A DNA stretch of 64,000 nt from NCBI GenBank assembly GCA_903869595.1, contig CAIPZV010000077.1, forward strand, positions 1-64,000. Reading direction: 5' to 3'. A model generated the notes under the pieces. The model was given only the letters and a program-made list of their open reading frames with translations, was not told where the DNA came from and searched no databases. The stretch is from an uncultured beta proteobacterium. Its GTDB lineage: Bacteria > Pseudomonadota > Gammaproteobacteria > Burkholderiales > Burkholderiaceae_C. The position numbers were made by a program, and so were the translations under genes. Every line of letters begins with the position of its first letter. The first letter of the stretch is position 1. Shown here one piece after another: positions 50,915 to 60,803 of this stretch.

Positions 50915-51415
50915 CCTTGAATTTTAAGCATCTACATGTATAAATTGCAAGGATGTTATTCCCTTAAACAGAGGAAAATAAGCCCAAAAGCTGCAAGTGT
51001 GTGATAGCTTGCCCTTGATGGATGCTGCCACCCCCGCCCCTTGGTCTGCTATGCCTTAATGCGGTGCGGCAATTGCACCTAGCCCCCTTTCAAACCTAGG
51101 TCGTCCACCATGGCGTCCACACTGGCCCGTCAGGGGATCGGCCCAGTGCTGGGCCACACGCAGCTTGCTGATCTGGCCGCAGCGCTTTGGCTCCTGGTCT
51201 TGGGCAGCACTTTTTGCATCAGCGTCCAGTCCGCGCTTTTGTCGTGCTGGTCTGCCTGTTCTAGCGAACACCAAGAGGACGTTTCGATTGGGCGCAAAAG
51301 GAACATTATGGTGTTGGGCTTACGCTCCCATGGGCTGGCAGATGCCCCTTCTACAATGCCTCACACGCAGTGCGTACCCTACGCACACTACTAAATACTC
51401 AAGCACGGCCACGCT
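50915..51415. other. 501-bp intergenic region without a recognised gene
   Basis: The left part (50915-51000) is AT-rich and should carry the ATPase promoter. A minus-strand frame at 51056-51274 encodes a polar, Arg/Gly-rich 72-residue peptide (AQHWADPLTGQCGRHGGRPR in part) without family, ribosome site or good codon pattern. Plus-strand frames in 51110-51415 look equally random. I see no tRNA, terminator or repeat. It may hold decayed coding sequence. Confidence 0.4.
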
Positions 51416-52798
51416 ATGCAACTATCTCCCAGTATTTTCAAAGCCTACGATATCCGAGGCATCGTGCCCTCCACCGTACATGCAGACATGGCGCGCGCCT
51501 TGGGTCGCGCTTTCGGCACCTTGGCCATGCGCCAGGGCGAGCGCACCGTAGCCGTCGGGCGCGACGGACGGCTCAGCGGGCCGCTGCTGGCCGGTGCTTT
51601 GATGCAAGGCTTGCAGGACGCGGGTGTGCAAGTCATCGACATCGGCCCCGCCACTACGCCCATGCTGTACTTTGCGGCCTGCACTTTGTGCAAGAGCGGC
51701 ATCCAGGTCACTGGCAGCCACAATCCGCGTGATTACAACGGCTTCAAAATGGTGCTGGGCAGCAAAGCGATTTACGGCGAAGAAATCCAGTCCCTGCGCC
51801 GCATCATGGAAGACGAAAGCTGGGACTTGCAAGCCGGTGGCGGCTGCACCCAGGCCGATGTGCTGGCGGCCTACCGCGCGCGCATCGTCGGCGACATCAA
51901 GCTCGCGCGCCCGCTCAAAATCGTGGTCGATTCGGGCAATGGCATCGCCGGGGCCAGTGCGCCAGATATTTTGCGCGCCATTGGCTGCGAAGTGACCGAG
52001 TTGTACAGCGAAGTCGATGGCAACTTTCCCAACCACCACCCGGACCCGAGCAAACCCGAAAACCTGCGCGATCTGATTGCGGCCTTGCAAGCAGGGGACG
52101 CCGAGCTAGGTCTGGCATTTGACGGCGACGGCGACCGCCTGGGCATCGTGACCCGCGACGGCAGCAATATTTACCCGGACCGGCAAATGATGTTGTTCGC
52201 GCAAGACGTGCTCTCGCGGGTGCCGGGCGGAACGATTGTGTTCGACGTGAAATGCTCGCAACGCTTAGGCCCAGAGATCGCCGCAGCCGGCGGCAAGCCC
52301 TTGATGTTCAAAACCGGCCACTCGTTGATCAAAGCCAAAATGCGCGAGATCGACTCGCCGCTGGGCGGCGAGATGAGCGGCCATATCTTTTTCAAAGAGC
52401 GCTGGTTTGGTTTTGACGACGGCACCTATGCAGGCTGCCGATTGCTGGAAATCGTCAGCCGCGTGGCCGATTCCAATGCTTTGTTGCACGCGCTGCCCAC
52501 CAGCTTTTCCACCCCTGAACTTAATGTACCTTGCAAGGAAGGCGAGCCGCACGCCGTGGTGGAGCAATTGATCGCGGCGGCAGACTTCGCTGCCCCGGCC
52601 GTGTGCACCACCATCGATGGCGTGCGCGTGGATTGGCCCGACGGCTTTGGCCTGGTGCGCGCCTCCAACACCACGCCGGTGCTGGTCTTGCGCTTTGAAG
52701 GCCACGATGCGGCGGCGCTCGCGCGCATTCAAGAGACCATGATGGCTTTGCTGCGCAGCGTCAAGCCTGATGCGCAGGTTCAAGAGGCAGCGCATTGA
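51416..52798 (+). CDS. Phosphomannomutase/phosphoglucomutase
   Basis: 460 residues, AlgC/ManB type. Start FKAYDIRGIVPSTVHADMAR; active serine loop TGSHNPRDYNGFKM; metal loop LAFDGDGDRLGIVT; sugar loop GGEMSGHIFF; phosphate loop RASNTTPVLVLRFEG. It interconverts hexose 1- and 6-phosphates for LPS and exopolysaccharide. It overlaps waaC, giving a surface-polysaccharide operon. Confidence 0.95.
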   Translation: MQLSPSIFKAYDIRGIVPSTVHADMARALGRAFGTLAMRQGERTVAVGRDGRLSGPLLAGALMQGLQDAGVQVIDIGPATTPMLYFAACTLCKSGIQVTGSHNPRDYNGFKMVLGSKAIYGEEIQSLRRIMEDESWDLQAGGGCTQADVLAAYRARIVGDIKLARPLKIVVDSGNGIAGASAPDILRAIGCEVTELYSEVDGNFPNHHPDPSKPENLRDLIAALQAGDAELGLAFDGDGDRLGIVTRDGSNIYPDRQMMLFAQDVLSRVPGGTIVFDVKCSQRLGPEIAAAGGKPLMFKTGHSLIKAKMREIDSPLGGEMSGHIFFKERWFGFDDGTYAGCRLLEIVSRVADSNALLHALPTSFSTPELNVPCKEGEPHAVVEQLIAAADFAAPAVCTTIDGVRVDWPDGFGLVRASNTTPVLVLRFEGHDAAALARIQETMMALLRSVKPDAQVQEAAH

Positions 52799-53805
52799 AG
52801 ATATTGATTGTCAAACTCTCGTCGCTGGGCGATGTGGTGCACGCCTTGCCTGCGGCGCAGGATTTGCAAGCAGCCCTTCCCGGTGCGCAGATTGATTGGG
52901 TAGTGGAGCCGGCTTTTGCGCCTTTGTTGCGTCGCTGTGCTGGCCTTGGCAAAGTCATTGAATGCAATTTGCGGCGCTGGCGCCGCGCACCTTTTTCTGT
53001 ATCCACGCGCAGTGCTTGGAGAGCCTTTCGGGCTGAGTTGGACCAGACCGCCTACGACCGTGTCATTGATTTGCAGGGTTTGAGTAAGTCGGCGCTAGTG
53101 GCTTACCTGGCGCGATTGGCTCCCGGCGGTCTGCGCGTCGCGATGGCGGGGCGTACTGATGGTTCATCGTATGAACTGCCCACGCGCTGGGTGGCGCAGC
53201 AAGTGGTGGATTTGCCTTGGCGCATAGGCGCGCTGGAGCGCAGCCGCTTGTTGTGTGCTAAGGCTATGGGCTACACGCTGCCGCAGACCGTAACGTTTGG
53301 CTTGGTACCTCAGCCGGTCTCAAAGTTGTCGCCAGAGCAAGGTACGGCGCAGTCAAGCGCAGCCCTACCCGTGGTGGCGCTGCTCATTGGGAGTTCACGT
53401 GCCGACAAACAATGGCCTATAGCGCACTGGCAATTGCTCGGTAAACGATTGTGCGCAGATGGCTATGCATTCGCCATTGCGCATGGAAACGATTCGGAGG
53501 AAAAGCAGGCCCATGCCATTGCGCAGGGCTTAGACGGCGCGCTGGTGTGGCCGCGGTGGGGACTGGACGCCATGGTCGATGCAATGGCCGCTTGTGTGGG
53601 CGTTGTCGGGGTAGACAGCGGCCTAAGCCACATCGCGGTAGCGCTGGGCCTGCCTCATGTGCAGCTGTATAACTTTGATACCGCCTGGCGTACCGGCCCC
53701 CAGGGCCATGCGCATCAGTGCAGCGTGTTCGCGTCACCGCATCCGTCCATCGAACAGGTCTGGCAAGCCTGGAACTCGGTACGTTTGCCACAGGTGCAAA
53801 GCTGA
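52795..53805 (+). CDS. waaC: Lipopolysaccharide heptosyltransferase I
   Basis: 336 residues from TTG 52795, overlapping the mutase stop. KILIVKLSSLGDVVHALPAA is the glycosyltransferase-9 opening; VVALLIGSSRADKQWPIAHW and GVDSGLSHIAVALGLPHVQLY are donor-site motifs. It adds the first heptose to Kdo in the inner core. Its stop shares bases with the waaA start (TGATG). Confidence 0.94.
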   Translation: MKILIVKLSSLGDVVHALPAAQDLQAALPGAQIDWVVEPAFAPLLRRCAGLGKVIECNLRRWRRAPFSVSTRSAWRAFRAELDQTAYDRVIDLQGLSKSALVAYLARLAPGGLRVAMAGRTDGSSYELPTRWVAQQVVDLPWRIGALERSRLLCAKAMGYTLPQTVTFGLVPQPVSKLSPEQGTAQSSAALPVVALLIGSSRADKQWPIAHWQLLGKRLCADGYAFAIAHGNDSEEKQAHAIAQGLDGALVWPRWGLDAMVDAMAACVGVVGVDSGLSHIAVALGLPHVQLYNFDTAWRTGPQGHAHQCSVFASPHPSIEQVWQAWNSVRLPQVQS

Positions 53806-55112
53806 TGCAAACCCTGCAATCGCTGGCCTTGTCAGCCTACAGTCTGCTCACTCTCTTATTGCAACCCGCGCTGCGCTGGAAGCTGCGCCGTCGCGCCCGC
53901 AGCGAACCGGCGTATGCGCAGCAAGTGGAGCAGCGTTTCGGGTATTACGGACAAGTCGGATTGGCCGATGGGCCGGTGTTGTGGGTGCATTCGGTGTCGC
54001 TGGGCGAGACCCGTGCTATCGGGGCCTTGATTGCCTTGTTGCGCGCGCAATGGCCCGGTATGCGTTTGCTGCTCACCCACGGCACGGCCACCGGGCTGGA
54101 GGCTGGTGCTGACTTACTGCAAGCAGGGGATTTGCAAGTTTGGCAGCCCTGGGACACACCGGGCGCCACGCGCCGTTTTGTGCAGCGTTTCAAACCGCGT
54201 CTGGGTTTGTTGGTGGATACCGAAATCTGGCCCAATCTGGTGCGTTCCTGTGCCCAGGCCTCCGTACCGCTGTGCCTCGTCAATGCGCGTCTCAGTGCGC
54301 ACTCATTGCGGCGTGCGCAGCGCTTGCGTTGGTTGGCGGAGCCGGCGTACCAAAGTCTGGCCGGTGTCTGGCCGCAAGATATTGACCAGGCGAACCGTTT
54401 TCGCGCGCTGGGGGTGAAGCCGCACGCGCCGACCGGCAACATCAAATTTGACATGGAGCCGGACCTGGCTTTGTGGAGCCGAGGCCAAGCGGCCCGCCAG
54501 TCGCAACTGCGCCCGGTACTGATGCTGGCGGTGAGCCGCGAAGGTGAAGAACAGATGTGGCTGGACGCTGTGCGCACTATGCAGTCGGGCGCAGTGGCTG
54601 CGCGGCCCGTGCAGTGGCTGATCGTGCCACGCCATCCTCAGCGTTTTGACGCGGTTGCAGCAATGCTGCAATCGGCGGGTTTGTTAGTGGCGCGCCGTTC
54701 GGTCGATGGGGCCATGTTTTCTGAGGCAGACGTGTGGTTGGGTGACACGCTAGGCGAGATGGCTTTTTACTACGGCTTGACCGATGTGGCCTTGCTGGGT
54801 GGCAGCTTTGCGCCACTGGGCGGGCAAAACCTGATTGAGGCCGCCGCTTGCCGGTGCCCGGTGGTGATGGGCCCGCATACCTTCAATTTTGCCCAAGCCG
54901 CTGAGATCGCGCAGGATGCGGGGGCCGCCTTGGAGCGTCCTGATATGGCATCGGCCATTGAAACTGCCCTGCAATGGCTGGACGACCCCGCAATCCTGGA
55001 AGCGTCCAGCAGCGCCGCCTGGGCTTTTGCGCAAACCCACCGGGGCGCCGCACTGCGTTTGAGCAAGGCCCTCGATACGCTGTGGCAAGGTGGCGCAAAG
55101 CCTGGGCATTAA
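53805..55112 (+). CDS. waaA: Kdo transferase WaaA
   Basis: 435 residues from ATG 53805. An N-terminal membrane anchor (LQSLALSAYSLLTLLLQPAL); WVHSVSLGETRA, LLTHGTATG, TEIWPNLV and GGSFAPLGGQNLIEAAA are the WaaA/KdtA motifs. It transfers Kdo onto lipid A at the inner face of the membrane. It converges on tolC. Confidence 0.95.
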   Translation: MQTLQSLALSAYSLLTLLLQPALRWKLRRRARSEPAYAQQVEQRFGYYGQVGLADGPVLWVHSVSLGETRAIGALIALLRAQWPGMRLLLTHGTATGLEAGADLLQAGDLQVWQPWDTPGATRRFVQRFKPRLGLLVDTEIWPNLVRSCAQASVPLCLVNARLSAHSLRRAQRLRWLAEPAYQSLAGVWPQDIDQANRFRALGVKPHAPTGNIKFDMEPDLALWSRGQAARQSQLRPVLMLAVSREGEEQMWLDAVRTMQSGAVAARPVQWLIVPRHPQRFDAVAAMLQSAGLLVARRSVDGAMFSEADVWLGDTLGEMAFYYGLTDVALLGGSFAPLGGQNLIEAAACRCPVVMGPHTFNFAQAAEIAQDAGAALERPDMASAIETALQWLDDPAILEASSSAAWAFAQTHRGAALRLSKALDTLWQGGAKPGH

Positions 55113-55146
55113 GTCACCGCTCGGAGCGTAGCGACGCCGGCCTTGC
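55113..55146. other. Short convergent gap between waaA and tolC
   Basis: 34 bp containing TCGGAGCGTAGCGACG, which recalls the arm of the inverted-repeat element at 46359-46439. It could serve as a bidirectional terminator stem, but I see no T-run. Confidence 0.3.
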
Positions 55147-56460
55147 TTATCGCAGCAGTGCGTTGATCGCTTGCAGGTCAGCCGATTTGAGGATGCCGCT
55201 GGCCTGGCGCAGTTTGAGGTTGCCCATTAAGACGTCATAGCGCGATTTGGACAACTTGGCTTTGGTGTCGTACAACTGGCTTTGAGAATTGAGCACGTCG
55301 ATGTTGATACGCACACCCACCTGGTAACCGAGTTTGTTGGCATCGAGCGCGCTTTGGCTGGAGACGGCAGCCGCCTCATAGGCCCGTACTTGCCCGAGTG
55401 CCGAATCTACGCCCATAAAAGCGGCTCGTGTGGACTGCGCCACATTGCGTTGCGCTGCTTCTAAATCAGCGCGCGCCTTTTCTTCAAGAGACAGGGTTTC
55501 CTTCACTCGATTTTGTATCGAGTAGCCTGCAAACAAAGGCAGGTTGAAATTTAAACCTACGGTATAGGCATTGGAGCCTGAGAACCCGGGTAATGCCACG
55601 CTGCCGTTATTGGTGCTGGTCTGGTAGCGTGCCACTAAATCCACCGTGGGCATATTGCCAGCATTGGCCTTTTGGGTTTCCAGTCGGGCTACTTCCAGCG
55701 CCAGGTTGAGCTGGCGGATGGACGGGTGTTCGGTTTGGCCGATGGTGAGCCATTCGTTCATATCCGCAGGCGAAAAATCGGACAGACTGAAACCCGGGGC
55801 GACCGCAAGCGGTTTGACGTCGGGCTTGCCGACTAATTGCGCCAGCGCCAAAGTCTTGACGCGCAAATCATTTTCAGCAGCAATCTCTTGGGCCAGCACC
55901 AGGTCAAACCGGGCTTGCGCTTCGCGCGCATCGGTAATGGTAGAGGTGCCGACTTCAAAATTGCGTTTGGCGGCGGCCAGTTGCTCTTGCACCGCGACTT
56001 TTTGGGCTTTCACAAACTCCAGGCTGTCGGCCGAGGCCAGCACGTCAAAGTAGGCTTGGCTCAGGCGCAAGATCAATTCTTGCTCGGCGCTTTGCAAGGC
56101 GCTGGCGGCTTGCTGCACCGCTTTGCGGCTTTGCGCAAAACTGGCTTCATCGGCAGGGCGGTATACGCCCTGGCTGGCGTCCAGGGTCATGGAGTTGTTG
56201 TTAAAGGTTCGGTCTGCTTGTGCCAGGCCTGCGCTCCAGGTGGCATTGATACCTACCTTGGGCAAGATCAAAGCCATGGTTTGGTCGGCTTTGTACAAAT
56301 TAGCCTCGTTTTGCGCCTTGGCAGACTGGTAAGTCGCGTCAAAGTCTCGCGCGGCGGCGTACAAGTCCACCAGGCTTTGGGCTTGCGCGGCACCGGCCAG
56401 GCCGATGGCCATCATCAGGGCAAGAGGGCGCAAACGCAAGGTAGGAAGTGGTTGTGTCAT
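55147..56460 (-). CDS. tolC: TolC family outer-membrane efflux protein
   Basis: 437 residues. Signal peptide ending GAAQAQ; two TolC/OEP repeats with long coiled-coil helices (for example ARFDLVLAQEIAAENDLRVK); TVGLNFNLPLFAGYSIQNRV is the typical barrel strand. It forms the outer-membrane duct. Last gene of a minus-strand block with tetR, the adaptor, the RND pump, pcm and a rhodanese gene. Confidence 0.95.
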   Translation of the reverse strand: MTQPLPTLRLRPLALMMAIGLAGAAQAQSLVDLYAAARDFDATYQSAKAQNEANLYKADQTMALILPKVGINATWSAGLAQADRTFNNNSMTLDASQGVYRPADEASFAQSRKAVQQAASALQSAEQELILRLSQAYFDVLASADSLEFVKAQKVAVQEQLAAAKRNFEVGTSTITDAREAQARFDLVLAQEIAAENDLRVKTLALAQLVGKPDVKPLAVAPGFSLSDFSPADMNEWLTIGQTEHPSIRQLNLALEVARLETQKANAGNMPTVDLVARYQTSTNNGSVALPGFSGSNAYTVGLNFNLPLFAGYSIQNRVKETLSLEEKARADLEAAQRNVAQSTRAAFMGVDSALGQVRAYEAAAVSSQSALDANKLGYQVGVRINIDVLNSQSQLYDTKAKLSKSRYDVLMGNLKLRQASGILKSADLQAINALLR

Positions 56461-56532
56461 GGGCAGTTTCTCGGTCGTTAAATAGAAGTTGTTAGGGCCG
56501 AATGGCGTTCGTCAACGAAAAGTGCTACCGCG

Positions 56533-56886
56533 TCAATAGCGCGCAATTGCGCTATCGAGTTCGGTGGACCAGGCGTCTATGCCGCCGTCGATATTGACCA
56601 CTTGGCCAAAGCCGTTGCTGGCCAAAAAACGAGCCACTTGCATGCTGCGCACGCCATGGTGGCACAGGCAGGCAATGGGCTGGTCCGGGTCCAGTTCAAC
56701 CAAGCGCGCGGGGATATCCGCCATGGGGATTGCCATTACGCGAAAGCCCGCACCATGTTCCAACTTCGCCCAGCCCAGCTCATAGGGCTCGCGCACATCC
56801 AGTACCAAGGGTGCGTCCAACGGATGCGATTGACCGACCGCGACCACCCAAGCGGCGAAATCAGCGGGACGGACTTGTGCAATCAT
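56533..56886 (-). CDS. Rhodanese-like sulfurtransferase
   Basis: 117 residues, one rhodanese domain. LVLDVREPYELGWAKLEHG and the active loop CLCHHGVRSMQVARFL with the catalytic Cys. The CxxGxRS-type loop is of the GlpE/PspE kind. It moves sulfane sulfur; its acceptor is unknown. Its place between pcm and tolC is a conserved layout in betaproteobacteria as far as I know. Confidence 0.93.
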   Translation of the reverse strand: MIAQVRPADFAAWVVAVGQSHPLDAPLVLDVREPYELGWAKLEHGAGFRVMAIPMADIPARLVELDPDQPIACLCHHGVRSMQVARFLASNGFGQVVNIDGGIDAWSTELDSAIARY

Positions 56887-56904
56887 CGTTGGGCGGCGTG
56901 TGCT

Positions 56905-57567
56905 TTAAAAGTGAAATTGCGAATGTTCGGCAAAGCCATGCAGGCGCGGTGCGTTGGCATCCCAGGGCGTGGTGCTGCGCAAGGCGGCCTCGTTCACGCG
57001 GGTAATCAGCTGCGCCGACATAATGGGTTCGTCGCCCACGATGGCTATCAGGCGTCCGCCCACCGCCAGCAAATCCAGCAGATGCTGTGGCACCTGTGGC
57101 ACCGAGCCGCTGAGTACGATAGCGTCAAATGTGCCCAGGCCGGTCAGGGCTTGCGAGCCGTCAGCGACACGTACTTCCACATTGTGCAAACCCGCTTGTT
57201 GTAGATGGGCGCGCGCGCTGGTCGCCAGTTCGGGGATGCGCTCCAAGCTGAGCACGCTGAGCGCGCGGCGCCCCAGTAGGGCCGCCATATAGCCTGAGCC
57301 GGTGCCAATTTCCAGCGCTTTTTCGTGGGGCTGGATTTGCAGGTCTTGCAGCATGCGTGCTTCCAGGCGCGGTGCCAGCATGCACTGGCCATGACCCAGG
57401 GGTACTTCAAGATCCGCAAAGGCCAGCGCCTGGTGGGCCAGCGGAACAAACTCTTCGCGCCGCACATCGGCCAGCAGGTTCAGCACATCGGCATCGAGCA
57501 CATTCCAGGGCCTGATTTGCTGCTCAATCATATTGAAGCGGGCTTGGGCGATGTTGGCAAGGTTCAT
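56905..57567 (-). CDS. pcm: Protein-L-isoaspartate O-methyltransferase
   Basis: 220 residues. EIGTGSGYMAALLG is the SAM-binding motif I; RPWNVLDADVLN and REEFVP near the N-terminus are typical of the PCMT family. It repairs isoaspartyl residues. It sits 23 bp after the RND pump stop. The fold could also serve a related O-methyltransfer. Confidence 0.93.
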   Translation of the reverse strand: MNLANIAQARFNMIEQQIRPWNVLDADVLNLLADVRREEFVPLAHQALAFADLEVPLGHGQCMLAPRLEARMLQDLQIQPHEKALEIGTGSGYMAALLGRRALSVLSLERIPELATSARAHLQQAGLHNVEVRVADGSQALTGLGTFDAIVLSGSVPQVPQHLLDLLAVGGRLIAIVGDEPIMSAQLITRVNEAALRSTTPWDANAPRLHGFAEHSQFHF

Positions 57568-57590
57568 AACAATACTTTCGGGAGCGCAGT

Positions 57591-60500
57591 TCAGACGGGT
57601 CCAATTTTACCGGCGGCTTCTGACGGTGCCTGTAAGGCAGGCGCTGGCAGGCCGAACAAACGGCGCATCCATTGACCCAGGTCGTCCAAATAGCAATACA
57701 TCACCGGTACTACCACCAGCGTCAGCAGGGACGAGGTAATGACCCCGCCGATCACCGCCTGCCCCATGGGCGCCCGCATTTCTGAGCCCTCGGAGAGCGC
57801 AAAAGCCAGCGGCACCATGCCAAAAATCATGGCCAGCGTGGTCATCAGAATCGGGCGCAGGCGCACTTTGGCGGCCATCAACAGGGCGGCATTACGGTCT
57901 ATGCCGGGCACCGCGTGGCCTTGTGCATCCGTGCTGCCTTCGCGCGCCCGAATGGCAAAGTCCACTAGCAAAATCGCGTTTTTGGTGACCAGACCCATGA
58001 GCATCAGCACCCCAATGACCGAGAACATAGACAGGGTGGAGCGAAAAGCCATCAGCGCCAGTACCACGCCGATCAGCGTCAAAGGCAAGGCCGTCATCAG
58101 CGCTAGCGGCTGCAAAAAGCTTTTGAACTGGCTGGCCAAAATCATGTAAATGAACACAATGCCCAGCGCCAAGGCCGACACCGCGTAACCAAAGGAGTCG
58201 GCCATGTCTTTGGTCGAGCCGCTGAACTGCGTGCTGTAGCCCGGCGGCATGGCGATGCCGTCCATTACTTTCTTGATGTCCTTGGATACTTCGCCCGCCG
58301 AGCGCCCGCTGACATTCGCGCTGATCGATACTTCGCGCAGCAAATCGCGTCGGTTGATTTGGTTGGAGGTGTGTGTCTCTGTCAGTTTGGCGACCTGGTT
58401 CAGTCGCACGATGCGGCCCGAGCCATCGGCATTGCTGCCCATTGCCAGGGGCATACGCTCCAAGTCGGTGGCGCTGTCACGCGCCGCTGGGTTCAGCCGC
58501 ACATTGACGTCATAGGTTTGGTCGTCACTGGCGCGCCAGTTGCCCACGGTTTGTCCGGCTACCAGGGTGCGCAGGCTGTTGCCGATCTGGGCCAGGCTCA
58601 GGCCCAAATCGGAAGCGGCCTCGCGGTTGACTTGTAATTCGAGCGTGGGCTTATTGGGCTTCATGCTGGAGTCCAGGTCCACCAGGCCGGGGATGTCGCG
58701 CAGCTTGGGCAAGGCGCTCTGGGCGATGCGCTCCAAGGTCTGAATATCGCTGCCGAGCACCGAAAACGTGATTTGCTTGCTACCGCCCACTGAATCAAAC
58801 AAGCCTATATGCGTAACGGTAATGCCTGGCACATGGGCTAGGCGTTCGCGCAAGATGGTGGATATTTCTTCAATGCCACGCTTACGCGCCTTGCGGTCCA
58901 CCATGCGGATGTAAATGTTGGCGTACATCTTGCCCTGCGCATTGCCAGTGTTGATAGTGGTCAATGTGTAGCGCACTTCCGGAAATTCGCGCACGATGGC
59001 TTCGACCTGCTTGGCGCGCGCCTCGGTCACTTCCAGGGAGGAGCCCACTGGGGTGTAGAAGTTAACCGTGGTTTCTGAAAAATCCGACTTGGGCACAAAC
59101 TCGGTACCCAGCAGCGGCACCATGAATACGCTACTGATAAAGATTCCCAGCGCCAGCAACACCGTGGCCAGCTTGTGGCCCAGTGCCCAGCGCAAAATGC
59201 TTTGATAGATATCGGCCAGGTAGTCCGTGCCCCGCTCGAACCAACCGGTCACGCGGCCTATGGTTTTGTCATACCAATTGGCAGGCCCGCTTTGTTTGCC
59301 ATGGTTTTCAACGCTAGGGTCGTGCCATAAGCTGGAGAGCATGGGGTCCAGCGTGAAGCTGACGAACATAGAGATCAGCACCGCCACCACAATCGTCAGA
59401 CCGAATTCGTGGAAAAACTTGCCGATGATGCCGGCCATAAAACCAATCGGCAAAAACACTGCCACGATAGAAAGCGTAGTCGCCAACACCGCCAACCCAA
59501 TTTCTTGCGTTCCATCCATGGCGGCTTGAAAAGGCGTCTTGCCCATTTGGATATGGCGCACGATGTTTTCGCGCACCACAATGGCATCGTCAATCAGCAA
59601 GCCTACGCACAGACTGAGCGCCATCATGCTGATCATATTGATGGTAAAGCCCAGCATGTACATGAACAAAAACGTGCCAATCAGGGCAATCGGCAGCGTC
59701 AGGCCGGTGATGATGGTGGAGCGCCAGGAATTGAGAAACAAAAACACAATCAAGACGGTGAGCGCCGCGCCTTCCACCAGTGTGCGGTTGACGTTGTCCA
59801 CCGACACGCGGATTTGCCGCGAACCATCGGCAATCGTTTCTAGACGGATACCCGCAGGTACTTGTTTACGCAATTCGGCCAGGGTTTTTTCAAGACCATC
59901 GACCACAGCAATCGTATTGTCATCCTGGGTTTTTTGTACCGACAAGAGCAAAGTGCGCTGCCCGTTATATAAAGCCAGGTTTTCTACTTCTTGCGCACCG
60001 TCTTTGAGCTGCGCCACCTGGCTGACTCGCACCGGCGCCCCATTTTTGCGGGCGACGATGATGTTGCCAAAATCCTCGGGCCTTTGGATGCGGCCCGATA
60101 CCTGAATCACCCGCTCTTGCTCCAGCGAACGAATGCTGCCCAGCGGCAAATCCTGGTTTTCGTTACGCACCGCGCTCACCACCTGGTCAGGCGTGATGCC
60201 CAGCGCTTCCATGGCCTGGGGGTTGAGGTAAATATTGATCTCGCGCTTGGTGCCACCCACCACGCTGACCGATCCCACGCCGGGCACATTTTCCAGGCGC
60301 TTTTTAAATACCTGCTCGGCCCAGTTGGTGAGCTCCACTGCGCTGAGCGCCGGGCCTTTGCCGTCAGGCAAGACTGCCACCGACCAAATGGCCTTGGCTG
60401 AAGGGTCAAAGCGCAGCACGCGCGGTTCTTTCACTTCGGTGCGTAATAGTGGCTTGACGGAGGCTACTTTTTCGCGCACGTCGTCGGCGGCTTTGCGCCC

Positions 60501-60800
60501 GTCCATGGTCAGGTCAAAGTTGATGATGACCACCGACTGGCCTTCGTAGCTGCGCGAAGTGAGCGAGCTGATGCCGGCAATCGAGTTGACCGCTTCTTCC
60601 AGTTTTTTGGAAACTTCGCTCTCGACAATCTCGGGCGCCGCGCCGGGGTAGTCGGTGATGACCACGACGGTGGGGAAGTCGATATTGGGAAACTGATCGA
60701 CCTTGAGCCGGTGCATGGAAAACAGGCCCAGCACCACCAGGGCGGCCATCATCATGGTGGCCAGCACCGGGTTGTGCAGGCTGACGCGGGTAAACCACAT
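57591..60800 (-). CDS. RND efflux pump inner-membrane permease (HAE1/AcrB type)
   Basis: 1069 residues. Twelve membrane helices with two large periplasmic loops; FFIHRPVLATMM-like [20 protein letters not shown] start; [18 protein letters not shown] and its second-half partner [20 protein letters not shown] carry the proton-relay Asp/Lys residues. It exports hydrophobic drugs or solvents using the proton gradient with the adaptor upstream and TolC downstream. The exact substrate set is unknown. It begins 3 bp after the adaptor stop. Confidence 0.95.
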   Translation of the reverse strand: MWFTRVSLHNPVLATMMMAALVVLGLFSMHRLKVDQFPNIDFPTVVVITDYPGAAPEIVESEVSKKLEEAVNSIAGISSLTSRSYEGQSVVIINFDLTMDGRKAADDVREKVASVKPLLRTEVKEPRVLRFDPSAKAIWSVAVLPDGKGPALSAVELTNWAEQVFKKRLENVPGVGSVSVVGGTKREINIYLNPQAMEALGITPDQVVSAVRNENQDLPLGSIRSLEQERVIQVSGRIQRPEDFGNIIVARKNGAPVRVSQVAQLKDGAQEVENLALYNGQRTLLLSVQKTQDDNTIAVVDGLEKTLAELRKQVPAGIRLETIADGSRQIRVSVDNVNRTLVEGAALTVLIVFLFLNSWRSTIITGLTLPIALIGTFLFMYMLGFTINMISMMALSLCVGLLIDDAIVVRENIVRHIQMGKTPFQAAMDGTQEIGLAVLATTLSIVAVFLPIGFMAGIIGKFFHEFGLTIVVAVLISMFVSFTLDPMLSSLWHDPSVENHGKQSGPANWYDKTIGRVTGWFERGTDYLADIYQSILRWALGHKLATVLLALGIFISSVFMVPLLGTEFVPKSDFSETTVNFYTPVGSSLEVTEARAKQVEAIVREFPEVRYTLTTINTGNAQGKMYANIYIRMVDRKARKRGIEEISTILRERLAHVPGITVTHIGLFDSVGGSKQITFSVLGSDIQTLERIAQSALPKLRDIPGLVDLDSSMKPNKPTLELQVNREAASDLGLSLAQIGNSLRTLVAGQTVGNWRASDDQTYDVNVRLNPAARDSATDLERMPLAMGSNADGSGRIVRLNQVAKLTETHTSNQINRRDLLREVSISANVSGRSAGEVSKDIKKVMDGIAMPPGYSTQFSGSTKDMADSFGYAVSALALGIVFIYMILASQFKSFLQPLALMTALPLTLIGVVLALMAFRSTLSMFSVIGVLMLMGLVTKNAILLVDFAIRAREGSTDAQGHAVPGIDRNAALLMAAKVRLRPILMTTLAMIFGMVPLAFALSEGSEMRAPMGQAVIGGVITSSLLTLVVVPVMYCYLDDLGQWMRRLFGLPAPALQAPSEAAGKIGPV

Positions 60801-60803
60801 AAA

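Noticed and set aside
51056..51274. 72-codon minus-strand ORF in the 501-bp gap
   Set aside because: No ribosome site, no recognisable family and atypical Arg/Gly-rich composition; recorded only as part of the gap.
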